Of a stretch of DNA of 64,000 nucleotides, positions 57,324 to 64,000 are shown one piece after another. The DNA is taken from NCBI RefSeq assembly GCF_016907365.1, contig NZ_JAFBBV010000001.1:2976001-3040000 (forward strand), read 5' to 3'. Under the pieces are notes generated by a model. It was not told the origin of the DNA and ran no database searches. It was given only the letters and a program-made list of their open reading frames with translations. Position numbers and translations under genes: made by a program. This DNA is from Oerskovia paurometabola (GTDB lineage: Bacteria > Actinomycetota > Actinomycetes > Actinomycetales > Cellulomonadaceae). Within the stretch, counting starts at the first letter, position 1. Each line of letters starts with the position of its first letter.

Positions 57324-58138
57324 CGGTCGCCGGACGCCCGCTGCTGGGCGGCCGCCGTGTCGGCCACGGCCTCGAGCTCTTCAGCACGCAGCTCCGCCCC
57401 CCGCTCGCACACGTACTCGACGGCCTCGGCCGGGTCGTCGCACAGGTACAGCAGGTCGAGGTCGTGCGCGCTGATCATGCCGCGCCCGGCGACCGTCGTG
57501 CGCGCCCAGTCGAGCAGGCCCTGCCAGTACTCGGTGTCCACGAGCGCGATGGGGAACTCGGTGACCTTGTGCGTCTGGACCAGGGTCAGCGCCTCGAAGA
57601 GCTCGTCGAACGTGCCGAACCCGCCCGGCAGGACGACGAACCCCTGCGCGTACTTGACGAACATGGTCTTGCGGGCGAAGAAGTACCGGAAGTTCACGCC
57701 GAGGTTGACGTACTTGTTCATGCCCTGCTCGAACGGGAGCTCGATCCCGAGGCCGATCGACAGGCCGCCCGCCTCGTTGGCGCCCTTGTTCGCGGCCTCC
57801 ATGATCCCGGGGCCACCACCCGTGATGACCGCGAGGTCGCGCTCGGCCAGGAGGCGGCCGACCTGCTCGGCCAGCGCGTAGTCCGGGTGGTCGGGACTCG
57901 TGCGCGCCGACCCGAAGACCGACACCGCCGGCCCGACCTCGGCGAGGGCTCCGAAGCCCTCGACGAACTCGCTCTGGATCCTCATGACCCGCCACGGGTC
58001 GCTGTGCACCCAGTCCGCGCTGCCCGCGGTGTCGAGCAGCCGCTGGTCGGTCGTCTGCTGGGGGATCTGCTCGCCCCGCAGCAGCACCGGTCCCTTGCGA
58101 TAGCCGGTGCCTGCCTGGGGAACTCCGTCGTCGCTCAT
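57320..58138 (-). CDS. LOG family nucleotide 5'-monophosphate phosphoribohydrolase (TIGR00730)
   Basis: A 272-residue Rossmann-fold protein. The signature PGGFGTFDELFE binds the nucleotide and GGGPGIMEAANKGA is the phosphate loop. LOG enzymes split cytokinin or adenosine monophosphates into base and ribose-5-phosphate. The longer N-terminus (about 65 residues before the core) matches the type found near dapE in actinobacteria. A TAGGCT lies seven bases before the ATG, so the transcript may be leaderless. First gene of a LOG, folP2-like, PIG-V operon. Confidence 0.88.
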   Translation of the reverse strand: MSDDGVPQAGTGYRKGPVLLRGEQIPQQTTDQRLLDTAGSADWVHSDPWRVMRIQSEFVEGFGALAEVGPAVSVFGSARTSPDHPDYALAEQVGRLLAERDLAVITGGGPGIMEAANKGANEAGGLSIGLGIELPFEQGMNKYVNLGVNFRYFFARKTMFVKYAQGFVVLPGGFGTFDELFEALTLVQTHKVTEFPIALVDTEYWQGLLDWARTTVAGRGMISAHDLDLLYLCDDPAEAVEYVCERGAELRAEELEAVADTAAAQQRASGDR

Positions 58139-58145
58139 GCTCTCG

Positions 58146-58151
58146 AGCCTA
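58146..58151 (-). promoter_or_regulatory. -10 element of the LOG operon (TAGGCT)
   Basis: TAGGCT, seven bases, then ATG 58138; one base wider than the usual pattern here. Confidence 0.55.
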
Positions 58152-58180
58152 AGCGTTCCCGGGACCCGTGGCGGGGACGA

Positions 58181-59350
58181 TCAGCGGGTGAGCCACGCGC
58201 GCAGCGCGTCGTGGCACAGCGCGAGGTGCCCGACCGGGCAGCGCTCGTCGTCCTTGTGCGCGAGCACGGGGTCGCCGGGGCCGAAGTTCACCGCCGGGAT
58301 CCCCATCTCGGCGAAGCGCGCGACGTCGGTCCAGCCGTACTTGGGTGCCGGGGCGCCCCCCGTGATCTCGAGCACGGTGGCCGCGAAGTCGGCGGCGAGC
58401 GGGTCGTCGAGCCCGGGCCGCGCACCAGGAGCGGCATCGGTGACGACCACCTCGAAACCGGAGAAGAGGTCGCGGACGTGCGCCTCGGCGTCGGGCAGCG
58501 AGCGCGAGGGCGCGAAGCGGTAGTTGACCGTGACCACGCACTCGTCCGGGATGACGTTGCCCGCGATGCCGCCGCGGATGCCGACCGCGTTCATGCCCTC
58601 CCGGTAGACGAGGCCCTCGACCTCGATCGACGCGGGCTCGTAGGCCGCGAGACGGTCGAGCACGACCGACGCCGAGTGGATCGCGTTGGAGCCCATCCAC
58701 GCGCGCGCCGAGTGCGCCGTGACCCCGGGGACGCGGACCTCGACCCGCAGCGTGCCGTTGCAGCCGCCCTCGATGCCCGCAGCCGTGGCCTCGCCGAGGA
58801 TCGCGAAGTCGCCCTGCAGGAGCTCGGGGTGGTTGCGCGCGAGGCGCCCCAGGCCGTTGAGGTCGGACGCGACCTCCTCGAGGTCGTAGAAGACCCAGGT
58901 GACGTCCTGGGTGGGGGCGGTGAGCGAGGCCGCGAGCGCGAGCTGGACCGTGAGGCCGCCCTTCATGTCGACCGTCCCACGCCCCCAGACCTCGGCCTGG
59001 GCGCCCTCGCCGACCACCCGGGTGGGCAGGTTCGGCGGGTCGGTGAGCGGCACGGTGTCGATGTGCCCCGCGATGACCACGCGGCGCGAGCGCCCCAGGT
59101 GCGTACGCGCGACGATCGCGTTGCCGTCGCGCACGACGTCGAGGTGCGCGAGCGGTCGTAGCGCGGCCTCGATCGCGTCGGCCAGGGCCCTCTCGTCCCC
59201 GCTCACGGACGGCACGTCGCACACCGCGCGGAAGAGCGCGGTGAGGTCGCCGTCGACGTCGAGCCGGATCGCCGGCACCGACGGCACAGGCGGCGCAGTC
59301 TGGCCCGCGGTCTGGTCGGAGGTCTGGTCGGGAGTCTCGTCGCTGGTCAC
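58181..59350 (-). CDS. dapE: Succinyl-diaminopimelate desuccinylase
   Basis: A 389-residue M20A metallopeptidase. Zinc ligands lie in AGHIDTVP, GRGTVDMKGG and YDLEEVAS, with a later His in LAHKDDERC. It removes succinate from N-succinyl-LL-diaminopimelate in the lysine and peptidoglycan precursor pathway. The N-terminus holds an irregular DQTSDQT repeat. GTG 59350 lies six bases after TAGGGT. It is divergent from dapD, the first committed succinylase-branch enzyme. Confidence 0.94.
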   Translation of the reverse strand: MTSDETPDQTSDQTAGQTAPPVPSVPAIRLDVDGDLTALFRAVCDVPSVSGDERALADAIEAALRPLAHLDVVRDGNAIVARTHLGRSRRVVIAGHIDTVPLTDPPNLPTRVVGEGAQAEVWGRGTVDMKGGLTVQLALAASLTAPTQDVTWVFYDLEEVASDLNGLGRLARNHPELLQGDFAILGEATAAGIEGGCNGTLRVEVRVPGVTAHSARAWMGSNAIHSASVVLDRLAAYEPASIEVEGLVYREGMNAVGIRGGIAGNVIPDECVVTVNYRFAPSRSLPDAEAHVRDLFSGFEVVVTDAAPGARPGLDDPLAADFAATVLEITGGAPAPKYGWTDVARFAEMGIPAVNFGPGDPVLAHKDDERCPVGHLALCHDALRAWLTR

Positions 59351-59356
59351 ACGCAG

Positions 59357-59362
59357 ACCCTA
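59357..59362 (-). promoter_or_regulatory. Leaderless -10 element of dapE (TAGGGT)
   Basis: TAGGGT, six bases, then GTG 59350. The divergent dapD gene has the identical hexamer. Confidence 0.7.
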
Positions 59363-59397
59363 CCCGGACGTTTCACCGTCCGGCCGGGAGTGACGGA

Positions 59398-59403
59398 TAG
59401 GGT
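59398..59403 (+). promoter_or_regulatory. Leaderless -10 element of dapD (TAGGGT)
   Basis: TAGGGT, six bases, then ATG 59410. The two back-to-back hexamers are 35 bases apart, so the -35 zones must overlap and the promoters may be co-regulated. Confidence 0.7.
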
Positions 59404-59409
59404 GAAGGC

Positions 59410-60393
59410 ATGACTTCAGCGACTCCCACCGGCGCCGCACCCGGCCCCCGCACCGCCTGGGCCTTCGGCCTCGCCACCGTGACCGACGAGGGCACCGTCC
59501 TCGACGTCTGGTACCCGTCACCCGCCCTCGGGCAGGCCCCGGCGGACGAGACCGCGCCCGCCTCCCTCGACGTCCTCACGGAGCGCGACGACGCGCGCCG
59601 CGTCGACGTCGTGGTCGTGCGCACCGAGATCGACCTCGACGCGGCCCCGGCGGGCGCGGCGGACGCCTACCTGCGCCTGCACCTCCTCTCGCACCGCCTC
59701 GTCGCACCGCACGGCCTCAACCTCGACGGCGTCTTCGGCGCGCTCGCCAACGTCGTCTGGACCAACCACGGCCCGTGCGCGGTCGAGGGCTTCGAGGAGA
59801 CCCGTCTGCGCCTGCGCGCCGCGACGGGCCAGCCGGTGCAGGTCCTCGGGGTCGACAAGTTCCCCCGCATGGTCGACTACGTCGTCCCCTCGGGCGTCCG
59901 CATCGCCGACGCCGACCGGGTCCGCCTCGGCGCGCACCTCGCTGCGGGCACGACCGTCATGCACGAGGGCTTCGTCAACTTCAACGCGGGCACCCTCGGC
60001 ACCTCCATGGTCGAGGGCCGCATCTCGGCCGGCGTGGTCGTGGGCGACGGCTCGGACATCGGCGGTGGCGCCTCCATCATGGGCACGCTGTCCGGCGGCG
60101 GCCGCGAGGTCATCTCGATCGGCCAGCGCTCGCTGCTCGGCGCCAACGCCGGGCTCGGCATCCCGCTCGGGGACGACTGCGTCGTCGAGTCCGGCCTCTA
60201 CGTGACGGCGGGGACCAAGGTGACCCTCGTCGGCCGCAGCGGACCCGACGGCGCCCCGGTCGTCGTCAAGGCGCGCGAGCTCTCGGGACAGGCCAACCTG
60301 CTCTTCCGTCGCAACTCGCTCACGGGCGGTGTCGAGGCGGTCTCGCGCACAGGCGTCGGGATCGAGCTCAACGCCGCGCTGCACGCCAACTGA
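59410..60393 (+). CDS. dapD: Tetrahydrodipicolinate N-succinyltransferase
   Basis: A 327-residue enzyme with a left-handed beta-helix of hexapeptide repeats ([58 protein letters not shown]) and the actinobacterial N-terminal domain. It transfers succinate from succinyl-CoA to tetrahydrodipicolinate. The length is that of the mycobacterial DapD type, longer than the E. coli enzyme. The next gene starts two bases after its stop. Confidence 0.95.
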   Translation: MTSATPTGAAPGPRTAWAFGLATVTDEGTVLDVWYPSPALGQAPADETAPASLDVLTERDDARRVDVVVVRTEIDLDAAPAGAADAYLRLHLLSHRLVAPHGLNLDGVFGALANVVWTNHGPCAVEGFEETRLRLRAATGQPVQVLGVDKFPRMVDYVVPSGVRIADADRVRLGAHLAAGTTVMHEGFVNFNAGTLGTSMVEGRISAGVVVGDGSDIGGGASIMGTLSGGGREVISIGQRSLLGANAGLGIPLGDDCVVESGLYVTAGTKVTLVGRSGPDGAPVVVKARELSGQANLLFRRNSLTGGVEAVSRTGVGIELNAALHAN

Positions 60394-60394
60394 C

Positions 60395-61393
60395 GTGACC
60401 ACCTCCAAGGGTCCCTCCGGTCCGCAGGGCGGCGCGCCCTTCTTCGGACCGGAGGGCCCGGGGGCGGGGCCGCGCACGCCCCGTGTCCGGCGGCGACGAC
60501 GCCCCCTCCGTCTCGCTGTCACGGTCGTCACCGTGCTCGCGGTCGCCACGACGGGAGTCGTCCTGGCCCTCAACCGGCTCGACGACCACAGCCCGGTCGC
60601 CGAGAGGTGCGCCGCGACGGCCGACGGGCAGGCCTGGCACCTGTCCCCCGCGCAGTCGGACAACGCGGCCCTCATCGCGGTCACGACCGTGCGGCGCGGG
60701 ATGCCCGCCCGGGCGGCGACGATCGGCCTCGCGACCGCCCTGCAGGAGTCGAGACTGCTCAACATCGACTACGGCGACCGCGACTCGATCGGCCTGTTCC
60801 AGCAGCGCCCCTCGCAGGGCTGGGGGACGATCGAGCAGATCATGGACCCGGTCTACTCGACGACGGCGTTCTACGACGGCCTGGACAAGGTCGACGGCTA
60901 CACCGAGCTGCCCGTCACCGTCGCCGCCCAGGCCGTGCAGCGCTCGGGGTTCCCCGACGCGTACGCCCAGCACGAGTCCCGGTCGCGTGCCTGGGCCTCC
61001 GCCCTCACGGGCAACTCCCACGGCACGCTGACCTGCGACCTGGCCCCCGTCGACCCCTCGACGCTCACGAGCACCGAGGAGTCCGTCGCGGGGCTCGAGG
61101 CACGCGTGCAGCGCGACCTGGGCGACCTGCCGACCAGCGTCGACGGAGCGGCCGTGACGGTCGACTCCCTGCCGCTCGCGGGAAACCCGCCGGAGACGGG
61201 GCGGGCCGGGTGGGCCGTCGCCCAGTGGGCCGTGGCGAGCGCGGACGCGACCGACGTCGTGCAGGTCGACGTCGGGGACAGGACCTGGTCCCGCGAGTCC
61301 CCGGAGTGGACCGTCAGCGAGCCGACCGACGAGGCGCCGCACCCCGGTACGGGACAGGTCCGGATCACGGTCGCGACGACCGACGAGCCCTGA
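60395..61393 (+). CDS. Membrane-anchored lysozyme-like (transglycosylase-fold) protein
   Basis: A 332-residue protein with a basic Gly/Pro-rich head, one membrane helix (about 40-60) and an extracellular domain. GLATALQESRLLNIDYGDRD and SIGLFQQRPSQGWGT are the conserved core shared by many actinobacterial proteins of lysozyme-like fold; the Glu of LQES is in the place of the catalytic acid. The following ~120 residues match no family I know. GTG 60395 is two bases after dapD. It may cut cell wall glycan, which fits the DAP genes beside it; activity is unproven. Confidence 0.75.
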   Translation: MTTSKGPSGPQGGAPFFGPEGPGAGPRTPRVRRRRRPLRLAVTVVTVLAVATTGVVLALNRLDDHSPVAERCAATADGQAWHLSPAQSDNAALIAVTTVRRGMPARAATIGLATALQESRLLNIDYGDRDSIGLFQQRPSQGWGTIEQIMDPVYSTTAFYDGLDKVDGYTELPVTVAAQAVQRSGFPDAYAQHESRSRAWASALTGNSHGTLTCDLAPVDPSTLTSTEESVAGLEARVQRDLGDLPTSVDGAAVTVDSLPLAGNPPETGRAGWAVAQWAVASADATDVVQVDVGDRTWSRESPEWTVSEPTDEAPHPGTGQVRITVATTDEP

Positions 61394-61420
61394 GCCCCAC
61401 CTCGCCCAGGCCCAGACGCG

Positions 61421-61460
61421 CCGACGGCGCCCCGCACCGGGAGGTGCGAGGCGCCGTCGG
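61421..61460. terminator. Bidirectional terminator hairpin
   Basis: An 11-bp outer stem (61421-61431 with 61450-61460), one mismatch, and a 6-bp inner stem with 4-base loop, between the converging lysozyme-like and gltA genes. Confidence 0.8.
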
Positions 61461-61477
61461 GCGCGGGCGGGGTGAGG

Positions 61478-62776
61478 TCAGCGACCGTCGACCGGCACGT
61501 ACGGACGCTCGGTCGCGCCGGTGTAGACCTGGCGCGGGCGCCCGATCTTGGTCTGCGGGTCCTTCATCATCTCGCGCCACTGCGCGATCCAGCCGGGCAT
61601 GCGTCCCAGCGCGAACAGCGGCGTGAACATGGCCGGCGAGAAGCCCATGGCCTTGTAGATCAGGCCGGTGTAGAAGTCGACGTTCGGGTAGAGCTTGCGC
61701 TCGATGAAGTAGTCGTCGTTGAGCGCGATCTCCTCGAGGCGCAGTGCGATGTCGAGGAGCTCGTCCTTCTTGCCGAGGGTCGACAGGACCGCGTCGGCCT
61801 TGGCCTTGACGATCGCGGCGCGCGGGTCGTAGTTCTTGTAGACCCGGTGCCCGAAGCCCATGAGCCGGACGCCGTCCTCCTTGTCCTTGACCTTCTTCAT
61901 GAAGGTGTCGACGTCGAAGTCGCTGTTCTGGATCTTGTCCAGCATCGACAGGACGGACTCGTTCGCGCCGCCGTGCAGCGGTCCCGAGAGGGCGTTGACC
62001 CCGGCCGCGACCGAGGCGTAGAGGTTGGCGTGGCTCGAGCCCACGACGCGGACCGTCGAGGTCGAGCAGTTCTGCTCGTGGTCCGCGTGAAGGATGAGGA
62101 GCTTGTCGAGGGCGTCGACCACCGTGGGGTCCGACTCGTACTTCTCGTACGGCGTCGCGAAGGTCATGCGCAGGAAGTCGTCGACGTACCCGCGCGAGTA
62201 GTCCGGGTAGAGCAGCGGCTCGCCGACCCGGCGCCGGTGCAGGTACGACGTGATGGTCCGCGTCTTGGCGAGCAGCAGGACCGTCGCGAGCTCGACCGTG
62301 TCGTCGTCGAAAGGATCGAGGGAGTCGGGGTAGAACGTCGACAACGCGTTGATGGCCGAGGAGAGCACGGCCATGGGGTGCGCGTTGCGGGGGAAGGTCC
62401 CCATGAACGTCCGGAAGTCCTCGTGCACCATGGTGTGGCGGTTGACGCGCTCGACGAACGCGTCGAGCGTCGGAGCGTCCGGCAGCTCGCCGTGGATCAG
62501 GAGGTACGCGACCTCGAGGAACGTCGACTTCTCGGCGAGCTGGTCGATCGGGTACCCGCGGTAGCGCAGGATGCCCGCGTCACCGTCGATGTACGTGATC
62601 TCCGACTCGCACGAGGCGGTGTTCATGAACCCGGGGTCCACGGTGACGAGCCCGGTCGACTTCAGCAACGAGGAGACGACGATGCCGTCGTTGCCCTCGG
62701 TCGCTGCGACCACGGGCAGGTCCTGGCTCGATTCGTTGACGACGAGCCGAACTGTCGCCTGCTGGGTGGTGGTCAT
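61478..62776 (-). CDS. gltA: Citrate synthase
   Basis: A 432-residue type II (hexameric-type) citrate synthase. Catalytic residues are His in LHADHEQNCST and in SGPLHGGANE, and Asp in YPNVDFYTGL; GFGHRVYKNYDPRA binds the substrates. It makes citrate from acetyl-CoA and oxaloacetate. ATG 62776 follows AAGGAAGGAAGAC, a good ribosome site; the open frame upstream is not conserved. A perfect CRP/GlxR-like palindrome lies about 200 bases upstream. Confidence 0.96.
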   Translation of the reverse strand: MTTTQQATVRLVVNESSQDLPVVAATEGNDGIVVSSLLKSTGLVTVDPGFMNTASCESEITYIDGDAGILRYRGYPIDQLAEKSTFLEVAYLLIHGELPDAPTLDAFVERVNRHTMVHEDFRTFMGTFPRNAHPMAVLSSAINALSTFYPDSLDPFDDDTVELATVLLLAKTRTITSYLHRRRVGEPLLYPDYSRGYVDDFLRMTFATPYEKYESDPTVVDALDKLLILHADHEQNCSTSTVRVVGSSHANLYASVAAGVNALSGPLHGGANESVLSMLDKIQNSDFDVDTFMKKVKDKEDGVRLMGFGHRVYKNYDPRAAIVKAKADAVLSTLGKKDELLDIALRLEEIALNDDYFIERKLYPNVDFYTGLIYKAMGFSPAMFTPLFALGRMPGWIAQWREMMKDPQTKIGRPRQVYTGATERPYVPVDGR

Positions 62777-62973
62777 GTCTTCCTTCCTTGCGCGCTGCCG
62801 CACCCCCTGCGGGTGGCTGCGCGTGTCTTTCCGAGGTGTCGCTGCGAGATCGTCACCTGTCCGGCCTGGGTCATTCGATGGCCGAGAGCGTCGGACAGCA
62901 TTGGCCTGGGTCGACGGTACTCGCTTCACCCACACGTGACCAATCTGGAACGGTCACGAAACCGTCACGCGGC

Positions 62974-62989
62974 TGTGACGCGAGTCACA
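62974..62989. promoter_or_regulatory. CRP/GlxR-like site upstream of gltA
   Basis: TGTGA-CGCGAG-TCACA has two perfect half-sites and lies 198-213 bases before the gltA ATG. The rest of the 296-base gap (62777-63072) holds the leader of gltA and the dapC terminator, no gene. Confidence 0.6.
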
Positions 62990-63024
62990 GGCGAGAACGG
63001 GGAGGGATTGCACCAACAATCTCC

Positions 63025-63056
63025 CCGTGACCGTGCGGGCCACCGCACGGTCACGG
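63025..63056 (-). terminator. Terminator hairpin of dapC
   Basis: A perfect 14-bp stem (63025-63038 with 63043-63056) and 4-base loop, 16 bases after the dapC stop. Confidence 0.8.
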
Positions 63057-63072
63057 CGTGGTCACCTCGTGG

Positions 63073-64000
63073 TCACCGCGCGGAGAGCCTGGACGCGGCC
63101 TCGTGCACCCGCTCGTCGCTCGCGGTGAGCGCGACCCGCACGTGCCCTGCGGCCGTCGGGCCGTAGAACGCCCCCGGGCCGACCAGGATCCCGAGGTCCG
63201 CGAGGTCCCCGACGACCGACCAGCAGTCCTGCTGCGCATCGACCGCGCCCGCGGGGCGCGACCACAGGTAGAGCCCCGCCTGGGAGCCGTCGACCTGGAG
63301 GCCGACCTCGCCGAGCGCGGGCAGCAGCACGTCCCGACGGCGCCGGTAGACCTCGCGCTGCGCCGCGACGTGCGCGTCGTCCGTGAGAGCCGCGACCATG
63401 GCCGCCTGGACCGGCGCGGGCACGATCATGCCCAGGTGCTTGCGCGTCGTGAGCAGGTCCGCGACGACCGCGGGGTCACCCGCGACGAACGCGGCCCGGT
63501 ACCCGGCGAGGTTCGACTGCTTGGACAACGAGTACGCCGCGAGCAGGCCGTCCGCCGAGCCCCCGCTCACGCGCGGGTCGAGGATGCTCGGCACCCCCTG
63601 GCTCGCGAACGGCTCCTCCCAGGCCAGCTCGGCGTAGCACTCGTCGCTCACGACGAGCGCGCCGATCTCCCGGGCTGCGGCGACGACGCGCGCGAGCTCC
63701 TCGACGTCCAGGACCTGCCCTGTCGGGTTCCCCGGCGAGTTGACCCAGACGAGCCGCACGTCGCTGCGGCCGGCCCAGTCCTCGACGCGGTCGGTCGCGA
63801 GCGGCGTGGCCCCGGCGAGGCGCGCGCCCACGTCGTAGGTGGGGTACGCCGTGGCGGGATGCACGACGACGTCCCCCGGGCCCAGCCTCAGCAGCGAGGG
63901 CAGCAGGCCCACGAGCTCCTTCGAACCGACCGTGGGCAGGACCGCGTCCGGGTCGAGGCCGGGCACGCCGCGACGGCGGTCGAACCACCCGACGACGGCC
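63073..64000 (-). CDS. dapC: Succinyldiaminopimelate transaminase, C-terminal part (5' end outside window)
   Basis: About 309 residues of a class I aminotransferase, open to the window edge. VWVNSPGNPTGQVLD, VVSDECYAELAWE and AYSLSKQSNLAGYR contain the PLP contacts; the Lys of LSKQSN binds PLP. The NLAGYRAAFVAGD form is typical of actinobacterial DapC, which transaminates N-succinyl-2-amino-6-ketopimelate between the DapD and DapE steps. With dapE and dapD 4 kb away, this assignment is well supported; a general aspartate-type aminotransferase is the alternative. Confidence 0.88.
   Translation of the reverse strand, partial: AVVGWFDRRRGVPGLDPDAVLPTVGSKELVGLLPSLLRLGPGDVVVHPATAYPTYDVGARLAGATPLATDRVEDWAGRSDVRLVWVNSPGNPTGQVLDVEELARVVAAAREIGALVVSDECYAELAWEEPFASQGVPSILDPRVSGGSADGLLAAYSLSKQSNLAGYRAAFVAGDPAVVADLLTTRKHLGMIVPAPVQAAMVAALTDDAHVAAQREVYRRRRDVLLPALGEVGLQVDGSQAGLYLWSRPAGAVDAQQDCWSVVGDLADLGILVGPGAFYGPTAAGHVRVALTASDERVHEAASRLSAR

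Overview
The window is a very GC-rich, gene-dense bacterial chromosome segment, and everything in it points to an actinobacterium of the Micrococcales (Cellulomonas/Cellulosimicrobium/Isoptericola type). GTG starts are common, many genes lack ribosome binding sites and look leaderless, and the block from 47 to 60 kb (tatB, htrA, anti-sigma, sigE, O-methyltransferase, DUF3117, folP2-like, LOG, dapE, dapD) has the gene order I remember from the Rv1201c-Rv1224 region of Mycobacterium tuberculosis. I see no rRNA, tRNA, prophage, insertion sequence or CRISPR. The genus is inference.

Layout. 0-5 kb: the end of a biotin-dependent acyl-CoA carboxylase alpha chain, an MFS exporter, a Nudix hydrolase, and a pair of SMR exporters behind a guanidine-III type riboswitch, then a methyltransferase. 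5-8.7 kb: the iron uptake operon efeUOB behind a DtxR/IdeR-like box. 8.7-15.2 kb: a minus-strand operon for the lower part of reductive pyrimidine catabolism (semialdehyde dehydrogenase, beta-alanine transaminase, beta-ureidopropionase, dihydropyrimidinase, LLM flavin oxidoreductase), preceded by a CRP/GlxR-like site. 15-26.6 kb: a membrane-anchored endonuclease/exonuclease/phosphatase protein, an LpdA-type flavoprotein, purine nucleoside phosphorylase with a phosphosugar mutase, a DUF4352 protein, and a NarL-type two-component pair split by a DUF2332 gene. 26.6-38.7 kb: a siderophore-interacting reductase, then adenosine deaminase and deoC, a papain-like protein with a small acidic partner, two DUF202 proteins, thymidine phosphorylase, cytidine deaminase and a complete BMP-type nucleoside ABC transporter. 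39-46.7 kb: an M20D amidohydrolase, mannose-1-phosphate guanylyltransferase, the sdhCDAB operon and a YihY-type membrane protein. 46.7-64 kb: a 2H phosphoesterase, trpS, the sigE envelope-stress operon, O-methyltransferase, pepA, DUF3117, a PIG-V-like transferase, folP2-like, LOG, dapE/dapD, a lysozyme-like protein, gltA and the end of dapC.

How the parts work together. The nucleoside genes form one route: the BMP transporter imports nucleosides, Add, Cdd, DeoA and PNP split them, and DeoC plus the mutase feed the sugar phosphates into central metabolism, while bases can pass to the pyrimidine catabolic operon. Two iron loci share DtxR-like operators, and EfeB is a Tat substrate. CRP/GlxR-like palindromes precede the pyrimidine operon, sdhCDAB and gltA, suggesting a common cAMP-type carbon control. 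Two features deserve special attention: the guanidine-III riboswitch with a visible start-site occluding alternative helix, and an O-methyltransferase gene whose only well-placed start codon is AUC. A strict promoter grammar (nANNNT, six bases, start codon) precedes at least 16 genes.
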